From positions 124,001 to 188,000 of the forward strand of contig QNQO01001155.1 of assembly GCA_003290165.1 (NCBI GenBank): DNA of 64,000 nt, read 5' to 3'. The notes beneath the pieces were generated by a model. That model was given only the letters and a program-made list of their open reading frames with translations. It was not told the DNA's origin and did not search any database. The DNA comes from Berberis thunbergii (lineage: Eukaryota > Streptophyta > Magnoliopsida > Ranunculales > Berberidaceae). The position numbers were made by a program, and so were the translations under genes. This document shows, piece after piece, positions 42,590 through 53,040 of the stretch; position 1 is the stretch's first letter; each line of letters opens with the position of its first letter.

Positions 42590-44046
42590 TGTTGATTTGC
42601 CACTCGGAAAAAATTCAATTGGTGTGAAATGGGTCTTCAAAGTAAAGTATAAGGCTGATGGATCTGTACAAAGATTCAAAACCAAACTTGTTGCAAAAGG
42701 ATATGTACAAAAGCATGGGGTAGATTTCTTTGACACTTTCTCTCCAGTTGCTAGATTTGAAACTGTTAGGATTGTTTTGGTTATTGCTGCACAAATGAAA
42801 TGGAACGTGTTTCAGTTTGATGTTAAATCGGCCTTTTTGAATGGTTGCTTGGAAGAAGATGTATATGTTGAACAACCACAGGGTTTCGTGATCGAAGGAC
42901 AGGAGGAGAAAAGTCTATAAGTTGAAGAAGGCCTTATATGGGCTGAAGCAAGTCCCAAGGGCTTGGTATAGCCGACTTGATTCTTACTTTCATCAAAATA
43001 GTTTTCACCAAAGTGATAGTGAGCCTACATTATGTGAAGGTAAGCAGTTCTAGTGATATTCTTATTGTCTATGTCTACGTAACTGATATCATATACATTG
43101 GATCTTCAAACACTCTTGTTAAGGAATTCAAATAAAGCATGATGCATGAGTTTGAAATGTCAAATTTGGGACTACTGCACTATTTTCTTGGCCTTCAGGT
43201 TCATCAAACAGATCAAGGTATCTTCATTTGCTAAGAAAAATATGCATTGGATTTTCTTAAGAAGTTTAATATGCAGAGTTGCAAGGCCTCCTCTACTCCC
43301 ATGAATGCAAATGAGAAGCTTTCACTGAATGATGGAACTGATGGTGCTGATGAAAGGTATTTTCGAAGTACGGTTGGAGGACTGATGTACTTAACCATTT
43401 CTCATCTAGATATAATGTTTGCAGTCTGCCTAGTCTCCAGGTTTATGCACAATCCTTTAGTTCATCATCTTGGGGCAGCAAAGAGAATTCACTATATTCG
43501 GGTGACGGCCAGCTATGGAATATGGTATAAACCAATTTCTAATGGTTTGCTTGGCTTTACTGATAGTGATTGTGCAGGTTGTGTAGATGATAGGAGAAGC
43601 ACAAGCTGGGTTTTTTTAGCTTTGGTTCAGGAGCTATATCATGGAGCTCAAATAAGCAAGCGACGGTGGCACTATCATCATTTGAAGCTGAGTACATGGT
43701 AGCTTCATCAGTAGCGTGTCAAGCCATTTGGATGCAAATGATTATGAAGGACTTGCACTGGCTTCAAGCAACACCAACTGCAGTTTTTTGTGACAACAAG
43801 GTTGCCATCTCAGTGACGAAGAATCTAGTCTTTCATGGACGAACGAAGCATATTGAGTTGCGTCGTCATTTTATTCGGGAAGTGGTTGCGAAAGGCATGG
43901 TTCTAATGAAGTATTGTTCAACAGACGAACAACTTGCGGATGGATTCACGAAGGCTTTCTCACATCCAAAGTTCATTGAGTTTAGACTCTCTCTTGGTGT
44001 TTCAAACTTTGCATCAAGGGAAGTGATGAAGTTTAGACTCTCTTAG
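42590..44046 (+). pseudogene. copia reverse transcriptase and RNase H, broken
   Basis: RT begins near 42597 ('GVKWVFKVKYKADG', then 'FDVKSAFLNG' near 42825). The catalytic box reads 'YVTDIIYIG' near 43075 instead of Tyr-Val-Asp-Asp, so one catalytic Asp is lost. RNase H has 'GFTDSDCAG' (about 43555), 'SSFEAEYMV' (about 43672) and 'VFCDNKVAI' (about 43785) in two frames, with the frame changing near 43660. It ends at the purine tract before the right LTR. Confidence 0.8.
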
Positions 44047-44237
44047 GTTGTTTAGTAAAGTCATCCAATAAACTAGTAGTTTGTTTCCTATAATATGGGA
44101 GAGCGCCTACTTCTTTCTCCTATATAAATCAGGTTTTGTAACAGTAGAAAATGTATTAGAGTATTCTGCTTATCATTCAATAAATACCCAAGTTCTTGTT
44201 TTTGTTTCTATAGTATTACTTCAATACTTTTCCAACA
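44024..44237 (+). repeat. Right LTR of the copia element, short form
   Basis: It runs TGATGAAG to TTCCAACA, 214 bases against 559 on the left. Its single TATA-like box is CTATATAAATC (about 44120). The conserved blocks at both ends match the left LTR, but its promoter part does not. Confidence 0.75.
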
Positions 44238-44327
44238 ATTCAATACTCCTCAATGACCCAAAATCTTCATAAAATTCATTTCTATCTTCATCATGACAAG
44301 TTCTTCCTTTTGTAGACCTTGGTCTTA

Positions 44328-44624
44328 TACTACACCAAATGGGCAATTGTAACAACCCTCAAACAGTATCACTTTTGTGATGTAACAGTCCACCAAACAA
44401 TTTTAAGTCAAAACTAAATCCAAGCAAAATTTTGAAAAATTGTTTCACAAATAAAGTAATACAATAAATTGGATCACCATGAATAGTATCACTTGCAGCA
44501 CCATATTATTCATGATGATCCAATTATTGTATTACTTCACTTATGAAACAGTTTGGTGAACTGTTATAGTACAACAGTGATACTTTATTTGGGGTATTTA
44601 CAAACATGTCAATTTGATGTAGTG
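44328..44624. mobile_element. CACTA-like foldback MITE
   Basis: Ends are TACTACACCAAATGG and, read inward from the right, CACTACATCAAATTGACATG. The 3-base flank TTA is present on both sides (44325-44327, 44625-44627), as expected for CACTA elements. The arms pair over most of the length, for example AACAGTCCACCAAAC with GTTTGGTGAACTGTT and a GGATCA-TATTGTATTAC pair, leaving a short loop near 44495. Confidence 0.65.
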
Positions 44625-44627
44625 TTA

Positions 44628-46548
44628 GTTCTATCTCGACAAAGTTCCACCGAAGCTTCATTTGCTCGCAATTTTCTTCAGATGTCCCGGTTCTCAATTT
44701 TATCCTCTTTGAATTCCAATCAATCTTCTTAAGTGACTGTTCAAGAGAATTTCTCTTATCCCAAAGTTTCATCATCTCCTCGAATGTTTCTTGAGAAATC
44801 GGTGGTTTTAATTGTATCTTCTTCGAATTCCAACCTTTCTTCAATGGCAATGGGAGTGCAAAAAGGCTCTTCCCTAAGTGGTGAGACTGTTGAGTTATAC
44901 AACAATGTGCATTACTTTCTTCCAACTAATTGGATTTCTTAGAAACAATGAAGGAGTTACTGCCAATCATGTGAAGCAAGGCAATAAAGATTTTGATCAT
45001 GTTTTGGTTGCTTCAGCAACAAATGATGATCACATTACTACTAGAAGTAGTAGGATGAATTTCAATGCAAGTAAAATTGGCAAGTGTAATGATTATGTGG
45101 GTGATTGCTTCTCTGAAAATGACAACGTAGAAGACCCATTTTCAGTTTATACTTGGAAATTTGCTTGTATGCGTCTTCATATGGGCCTTACTTGTGAGAC
45201 TTGAATCTTTAAAACATGCATTTCATACATTGTTACATATCTCAAACTCATTTAGAGGACAAGTGTCAGCACAAGTGAATTGTTTTGGCAAGAAATTGAA
45301 GGATGGTGAGCATGTCGAGTTCTAAGTGTGCCTACGAATTTAATTAATTGGTTAAGGATTTAGTATTTACACAAAATATGTTGAGGACATACTTACAAGA
45401 GAAAATCTTGTCAAGTAGCTCACTTAGACAATATTAGAAAAATCTGAGGTGCTTAGTGAAAGTTTTACAAAAATTGAAGGACTATAAGATAAATATGGGA
45501 TATATTTGCCACCACATGCTATTTAAGATATACATAGCAATATTTCCATTATCTTCAATATCTTGGTTGTGCAAGAAAAGAGCTCCCAATGGAAGGATTT
45601 TCAGCTGATTCCCTTGAAGAAAGTTGGTTGATTTTGGAAGGACTTCTCAACTAGGTAATTGTTTGTGCTTGTTTTGAACTCTAAGATTTGCTTAAGGTAT
45701 GTGTTAGGTACAATATTGTTTAAGGTCAGGGAAATTAGGGTTTTCATGTTGCTTGAGATCATATTGGGTTAGGTTCATGGTAGAGAGAGTTGTATAGAAG
45801 ATTTGATGCTCATATAGATGCATGTGCAAATTCGGATTGATTTGCACACTGTGTACTAAAATGGGTATGATAGAACTACGAATTGCAAACGGTTTATTGG
45901 GTTGGAAACTAGAGACATATAGCTTTCCATGGATATAAAATTCGAAGTCTAATTCCATGTATTTAAGTATCACCATCAGTTTCAATCAGACCTAAATATT
46001 GTCATGTTCTGTTTTTCAGCAATTGTGTGTTAGATTGTGTTGAAAAGATCTCCCTCCACAAGAACCCAATTTAGGCATATGATATATGGTTTTGAAGCTA
46101 GTGATGTCTAATTTGGAACATAGCTGATAATTTTATGAAATTCAAAGTGTAGTATCAGATATAGCATATAGAATGAGAGGTGGTTAGAACTCATGATTCG
46201 GGTTGTGTTAGGAAGGGGGATGTCTCTTAGTTTTGGGCTTCACAAGGAAGCATGGTTACTCATTGTATTGTGTTCAAGCATTCATTTATTCCATGAGCAT
46301 ATGTTTTACATATTTTATAAATGTGTGATTCATGTTGAGCTTGAGCCTATGTTATTTCATTTAGGTTCAAAGAAGGCTCCGACTACATCTCAAACACCTA
46401 GATAGTACAGTGCACATGGAGTAAGGCATCAGCTGGTTTAATGTGAGTATAATCACCATATATTTGAGAAGCAATATTTCTTTATCTATTATGAGATAAA
46501 TTGGTGTGGTTGAAACTCTTGTTTTGTTCCCTGGCATAAGTGGGTTGG
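44628..46548. other. Unassigned region with weak coding-like frames
   Basis: A minus-strand frame runs 44925-44524 (133 codons), its last part being MITE sequence; its first part is Lys/Glu-rich and helical with two similar 'WNSK(K/R)I' blocks. A + frame runs 44878-45204. I recognise neither. The rest, to 46548, shows no genes. Sequence near 45640-47220 has the look of LTR-element flanks but without ends I can fix. Confidence 0.3.
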
Positions 46549-46800
46549 CTATATTATCGTCTCACATTCCAGACGTTAAAAGTGTAATGACAATTGTTAT
46601 ATTATCGTCACACATTCCAGATGTTAAAAGTGGAATGGTAATTGCTACAATATCATCTCACATTTCAGACGTTACAAGTGGAATGGAAATAGTTATATCA
46701 TCGTCTCACATTCCAGAAGTTAAAAGTAAAAGGGTGAATGTTTGTTTATCGTCTGACATTCCAGACGTTAAAAGGGGAATGGTGATTAGTACGTGCATGT
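46549..46800 (+). repeat. 48-base minisatellite, five units, in an open frame
   Basis: The string ACATTCCAGACGTTAAAAG or a close variant starts at 46564, 46612, 46660, 46708 and 46756, an exact 48-base spacing. Because 48 is a multiple of 3, the frame at 46506-46820 stays open and gives a 16-residue repeat of the form 'SSHIPDVKSGMVIxx'. There is no other sign that it is translated. The units differ by several bases, so the array is not recent. Confidence 0.85.
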
Positions 46801-47441
46801 TTCCTAGCATTGAAATTTGAATTATAAATTGTGTTAATCGTTTTCTCTTATATGACTTTTTAATACTTACTGAGCTTGTGGATAGCTCACCCATTACATG
46901 ATTTTGATTTTCAGGTCTTCTGCTAGAGGTGATTCACTATACAGCTAGAGTCTTTTAGAGAGGTCGAGTTTTAAGTCTTATGTTTTCATAGTTTAGGTAT
47001 ATATATTTTGTGGAAATATTTTAAGTTGTGACTTAGGGATTTCTTCCTTTTGTTTGGATTAGAGTTAATGTTGTTTGAGCAAGTATTGCATTTCAGTTAT
47101 AATGTGAGTTCATCTTCAAGATGTTATTTTAAGTCATAAGTAGATTGATTGAATTTTTTTTGTTGCTATCATGTCACATTCTAGTAGCGGGTCCCATTCT
47201 ACCACCTGAAATGAGGCGTGACATTACTAATGTTGGCCAACAATGACAACGAAACTCCACCACCAGCTCTAATCAGACCTAGATACAGAAGGATACGATA
47301 ACCAAGATTCAAACCTTTAACGGTTCCTCTTCCAATAGACTCCCTTGGTTCACTAATTGTGCATGTCACTTCAAGTCACTGGCAAGAGAACACCCATACC
47401 ATTGTTGGGTTAGTAGAATATGGGTTCTATAATGCTATCAC

Positions 47442-47565
47442 TGTTGGGACCAAGGGTAAAGCAAGAAACCCCATGGAACCATAACACAGCGTGCGCATGA
47501 GATTGTCAGCCCATGAACGTGTCCTGCCACATCTCAATCAACGATATTGTCTCCAACTTGTGTAG
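47442..47565 (-). repeat. LTR fragment, part 1 of an LTR split by a 3.7-kb insertion
   Basis: TGTTGGGACCAAGGGTAAAG and the following 120 bases match the LTR at 51702-51825 (TGTTAGGACCAGGGATAAAAC on). On the minus strand the base pattern next to it (AGTGATAGCATTAT) resembles a decayed Met-tRNA primer site. The LTR sequence resumes at about 51300. Confidence 0.6.
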
Positions 47566-50500
47566 TAATCACCTCTGTTGGAGTTGCCTCATATTGATTG
47601 GTTTAGGAGTATGTACACCAACTAGTTTGGTCACATTGATTGCCATAAAAATATGCATACTAAGGCTAGCTTTCTTATCGGAACTAATTAAAATCAGAAG
47701 CTTTAATAAATATTGTGAGATCCGAAAATTGAACCTTATTAACAAACAGAGAAAGAAGAAGCATTAACTGTAAGAACAAAGATATTCATGCTCCTGTATC
47801 GATCAATCAGGGTGTCCTTGAAAACCTTGTGATCAAGAAGTAAAATTGTAATATCTTGAAATTAGTCCCTGGCTTGGGAGAGACAGGAATAATTCTAATT
47901 GTTTCGTTAATGGCTTGAAATCTTGGGTCTCGTTTCAGCCCATTTTCACTTGCAAACATCCTTTCATAATCATATATGTCCGTTACGGACCACCATACAA
48001 AGGGGTTTTAGACATTTAACCCTAAGCTAAAGCATTTAAAACTTCAGGTTTTACTTCCACACACTGAAATTTCGTTTAAACCCAAGCATTAATGCAAAAC
48101 AAATATCAATTCAATTTAAGTCTAAAGAGTAACCAAATGATCATATGTCCAATTCTAAGCCCATTCCAGGCTATCAACTAATGTAATTATGTTTTTCAAG
48201 CCCAATAACTAATCACATTCTAAGCCCATTTATTCAAATACAAGTCCATAACACACTATCCAAACATACACGTCTTCACCATGTTTGAAGACATTTACTT
48301 ATGCAAGCTCAACTACCCTATAGTGTTTGGAAAAATACAGTATTGCATATTGCAAAACTGCTTAGTCTTAGGCCATTACGCACACTGTCAGTTTAACTGG
48401 TGATATTTTTACTGTTAGTTTTGAAGACTATCAGTTTTATGATACTATATTCTCACCTTACGGGGAGATTGAAAAATTGTTCTTACAAACAACATAGTGG
48501 TATGGAACGGTGTGAATTATCTTCGAACATTTCAACTTTATCTCATCTGAAGATTATGAATTAATTACTTGATGCATTAGCCAAAGTGACAAAGTCACAT
48601 GTACCAACTATGAATACACATTGTCAAATTTGTATCCCTAAAGGATAAAGTTTGAATAAGGCAGCAGTGAATATATGGAATGCCAGAAGCATGGCAAACA
48701 CCTGTTCGAATTTGTGTCCCTAAAGGATAAACTTAGAATAAGGCAGTTAATGAATCAGTTGCACACCATAAGCGTGGCAGACCTATAGGTTCTAAAAATT
48801 CAACTCCTCAAAAAAGAAGAATTATTAAAATTCATGTCTGCCCTAATGCTCCCGAATAAGCAATGCTTGAAACTCTCGTAGAAGTTATACAAGCTCCAAA
48901 ATTAGTTGTACATGAAGCTCCAGAAGAGCATGACAAAATGCTCTAGAAAGGTCATGACGTTCCTGAAAAGCATGACATGACGTTCCAGAAGAGTACATGA
49001 AGTTCCAGCATTAGCATTATATAACGATTTTGAAAAGGTTATGGTTCCAGCAGTAGCATGAAGTTACACTCCTGAAGAGGTTATGTTTAAAAGCCCGAGA
49101 AGAAGCTCATATCCCTGCAATGATAATGAAAGCCCTCGAAAAGGCTCAAGTACCTGATAACAATGAAATCTCAATATATTAAAAAGAAATGTGGAATCAA
49201 ATGAAATGATCATCGATGACATATTCACATATATGGTACCTATTGAAATATCAAAGGGCGGTGACATAAATAATGATATTGAACCATGAAACATCTATGA
49301 ATGTTGAGAAAAGGAAATAATTGGTCAAATGGAAAGATGTTGTCCAAGCGGAATTGGGTTCCCTTGAGAAATGTGTTGTCTTTGGACCTATAGTGCAAAC
49401 ACTTCAGTGTGTATACTTTGTTATTTCAAATGAGTGTTTGTAAGAAAACAAAACTCGTGACACAAGGGTTCCTGCAGAAACTCGACATTTTGATTAAATA
49501 TAGATATGATTACATTTTCATAAAGTCTTGTAGTTTCTGAAAACTTGATATGCGAATGTTGTAACAACTTATTTATATGCGGATTTAGACCCAAATATTT
49601 ATAAAATTCCTAAAGGATTTACTTTGCTAGACATGTTCATCTACTTAGTATGTCCACGGTCGTCCAATTTTTAGATCTCAAGAAATACTAGTATCAATCA
49701 ATTAAATATACTTTGTCTTGAAGTACCACATCTGAGTATCGTTGGTGCATTGTTATATTTTGTAGCAAGTGCATAACCTGATATAATATTTTATATGAAT
49801 TTATTAACAAGGTATAGTTTTGTGCTAACTTGTAGACATTGGAATAGAGTTACACATGTCTTCGTGGGAACATTGATATGAGTTTATTTTAGTCTTATGA
49901 TTTATCTAACCATTTCCACTTAGTTGGCTATGCAGATTCAAGTTATCCGTCTGAACTCACTTACAAACATGTTATTTATTTATGAGTTGTAGTGCAACTA
50001 TTTTTTGTGATCTATTAAACAAACTAATTGATCAACCGATTACAACATATGAAGATAATTTTGCATATATTATTTAAATGCAAGAATGCTTCATCAAAGG
50101 AGATTGAACAAAACATATTCCAGATTCAGTATAGTGACAACCTTGCAAATATTTTCATCAAATTGGTTTACGAAATTGACATGTGTCGACTTAATCATCA
50201 AACTAATTCAAGTTCTACTATCATGAGGAGGAGTCGTTATCATGGGGAGTAGTATTTAGAAGTACACTCCCCGGTATGCATTCAAAAGTATGCTACAATA
50301 TCATATAGAAGTATGTTATATATTTTATTTATGAGTGTTGTACTCTTCTTCCTTCAACAAGGTTTTTCCCACTAGGACTTCCTGTCAAGGTTTTAACCTG
50401 GCAACATTATGCGCATTTCGCATCTTGAAGTATGCAATATTGGTGATTGTACTTTTTTCCTCTGACATGATTTTATCCCAGTTGGTTTTTTTGTCTAGGT

Positions 50501-51293
50501 TTTAACAAGGCAATATTATGCTCATTAAGCACCTTAAATATGCAATATTGGTGGTTGTACTCTTTTTCCTTCGATATAATTTTATCCCATTGACTTTTCC
50601 TGTCAAGGTTTTAACGAGGTAGCATTATGCACACCCATTATATTCCTGAATAATGTTGTACTCTTTTTCCCTTCGTCTAGATTTCTCTCACTAGGTTTTT
50701 ACTAGCAAGGTTTTTAATGAGGCAACAATGGTGATAATGCAACATGTTTGCACAAGGATATGTTCATATACTCCAGAAGAGACGTGAGATTGAATGTCAT
50801 TTTTAAAATCGTTGCGATAATAGAATTCGATGATTTTTACAATGTCCTCATTTTGTTGTGCTTATCGAGGAGAAAATTTTATTAGAATGAGACCTAATAG
50901 TTGCAAAATCCTATGGACAACATGCGGTAAACATCCAAATGGGAGTGTTGTGGACTCTTATGGATGTCCACCTCATGTTTTGAGGTGACAACAAAGAAAC
51001 TAGGTGGCATGAGGTGGTGATTGTGATATCCACCTCATGCTACCTTATATTCCTATGTATAGGCTTCTCTAATCACCATATAGATATATGTACAGAAATA
51101 AGATAGATACATAGACTTGTCACTACTAGTCTTCTTTCAACATGAGGTTTTACATGTCTGTGTTGGAAGCCATAGACTTGTCCCTCATGGACAGCAACTC
51201 TGTAGAACAAACAAATGAAAGTGAACTTCAAAATAACTTGGTTATACTTTGATTATTACTGACATGGTTATACTTCTCTCTTAAATTACAACA
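47566..51293 (+). mobile_element. Decayed second copia element inside an LTR
   Basis: Scattered copia relics read on the + strand: a 'HHKRGRPIGSKNSTPQK' block (about 48757-48815), 'WKDVVQAELGSLE' (about 49340), 'KTKLVTQGF' (about 49445), 'VPHLSIVGALLYF' then 'TRYSF' (about 49725-49825), 'LVGYADSSYPSE' (about 49925) and 'QYSDNLANIFIK' (about 50127). These are the linker, RT and RNase H parts in the right order. Stops and indels are everywhere. Its own LTRs were not resolved. Confidence 0.65.
50333..50735 (+). repeat. Four tandem units (about 100-115 bases) at the 3' end of the copia relic
   Basis: TTGTACTCTTTTTCCTTCG or a variant starts at about 50338, 50448, 50556 and 50661, each followed by TTTTATCCCA or TTCTCTCA, CAAGGTTTTAACGAGGCA and ATTATGC. 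Such units are typical near the polypurine tract of some plant copia elements. Confidence 0.65.
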
Positions 51294-51990
51294 ATATGGT
51301 CTGAGGGTGGGGTTTTATCCAAAAAGTCTCATTGCTAATGATAGACAAATCCAATGCTTATAAGCTTAAGCTGATGAGAATCCCTAATCCATGTGAGACT
51401 AACTCGCGCACTCAAATTGAGCCACATCAACAACAATCCTTACTTTGGCGAGGTTTGACCTTACGCACCACCTTAAAGTGCACATTCTCACACACGCTTA
51501 CGAAACCCAGTCGAACTATCACCTCTGATACCACTTTTAGTGTGTTGTGTATGTGTGCGCACTTGGGTCCTCTATACATAGCACGATATTCTCCCCAACT
51601 TAGAGCCCCCATCATGGGCCTCTGTGGAGGTGGGTTTTATCCAAAAGTCTTTGTTGCTATTAGGGAGTCGTAACAATATTTATCATTGTTCTAATACCAC
51701 TTGTTAGGACCAGGGATAAAACAAGAAACCCATGGAATTGTAACGCAACCTGCACACGAGATTGTCGACCGCTGAACATGTCCCATCACATCCCAATCCA
51801 TGATATTGTCCACAACTTGAAAACCATGTGGGGTTTTATCCAAAAGCCCCATTGCTAGTGAAGGACAAGTCCAATGCTTGTTGTAAGTTTAACTTGATGT
51901 GACTCCCTAGCCCATGTGGGACTAACTTGTATGTTAAATCCAAGTCACACCCCACGTCTTCAATGCTTCTTACTTTGGAGAACCGAATGG
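51294..51990 (-). mobile_element. TRIM-like LTR cluster, minus strand
   Basis: GTGGGGTTTTATCCAAAAG occurs at 51310 and 51829, each followed by a matching stretch of about 150 bases; a shorter copy starts at about 51633. The LTR edge TGTTAGGACC at 51702 is preceded by TTCTAATACCACT, which on the minus strand is AGTGGTATTAGAA, a Met-tRNA primer site. A better site, AGTGGTATCAGAG, is the complement of about 51523-51535. Together with 47442-47565 this is a set of short LTR copies without protein. Confidence 0.6.
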
Positions 51991-53032
51991 TTGAAATGTT
52001 GCAACTAATCATTGAAAGAAAGAATGATTTAAGGACCGAGGTCATACCTGAGAACTGGGTGCAACAGTAAAATGAATTTGTCGTATTTAGTATTTGTGGT
52101 CACGAGGTATATCCTTTCATCAACATTGGATGATAGTTTAATTGATTGAGTGTTTTTATTCTATCTACGGCAGTTGCAAATGCAACCAAGGACTAGTTAA
52201 TTGATTGAGGATTACAACAAATCTTGAGGTGATTCTACACAACTCATGGGAGATAATGAGTTTGCTCCGTGAGATACGTAGATACAAGATTTGATGATCG
52301 ATGACTTTAGGCTGATGTGGTTTGTATTAATGATAGTGTGAACATTTGATAATGACTTTTGGTTGATGTTCAATGGTTTGTGCTACAGATTAATGTTTCA
52401 ATTTTCTACTTCATCAAACCAAATTGAATGTTGTTGGAAATGATTCTTTCTTATACAACTTTTTTTTTCTTAACAACAAATTCCCCAAAAGGGTGTTCTA
52501 AGTATGAAGCCAACATTATAAATAGTCAGGGACTCAAGCTTGTACTTGAAATGCAGGTATTGGAAATAAAGTTTTTGTTCAATTTTATGGATCTAATTTT
52601 TATTTATTTATGAAGTATTATCTTTCCTTTGGTGCTTGTCGTAAAATTTATTCATGAAGTTAAGAGTTCAAATGTTATATTGAGTACTAGTAAACCTTGG
52701 TGCGGCCTTAGCATTAGGAAAGTGGAATCTCTAAAAATATTGCTTTAAATTGATCATTGACTCACTATAGCGACTATTTTTATTTACAACCTTTTGCACA
52801 ACTCATTCTAGTAGGTAGTAGTCATGCAGGACGTGTTCAATGGGGAACCATCTGGGTTGGAAAATTGAATTGTTGTCAAAGACGTCCTTACTGCGAGCAG
52901 GGGAACTTCCATGCCTCATGAACTGTAATAAGCATAATTGTGACATTAGACTATGGTTACAGCGTAAGACCAAAACTAGATACTGCAGGAAATGTTGGTT
53001 AAATATGGCTTAAAACCGGCTGAAAAAGATCA
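51991..53032. other. Unassigned region
   Basis: No gene recognised. The stretch 52735-52860 is weakly similar to 54977-55130 on the other side of the nested hAT-type elements, sharing GCTTxAAATT, a GxCTCACTA-GCG block and GGTTGGAAAA. It could be an old duplicated exon or repeat. Confidence 0.3.
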
Positions 53033-53040
53033 TGTTATCC

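Larger units (their letters stand above)
37671..44237 (+). mobile_element. Defective Ty1/copia retrotransposon with nested insertions
   Basis: LTRs lie at 37671-38229 and 44024-44237. The primer site TGGTATCAGAGC (38234-38245, initiator-Met tRNA) follows the left LTR and a purine tract (GCATCAAGGGAAG) precedes the right one. Flanks ATTCT and ATTCA match at 4 of 5 bases. The order gag, protease, integrase, RT, RNase H is that of Ty1/copia. The gag region is split by a TRIM (38974-39663) and a hAT-type element (39798-40769). Stops, frameshifts and changed catalytic residues make it inactive. Confidence 0.9.

Noticed and set aside
46549..46800. Regular 48-base repeat as a CRISPR array
   Set aside because: The units are directly adjacent with drifted bases and no unique spacers, and the window is plant nuclear DNA.
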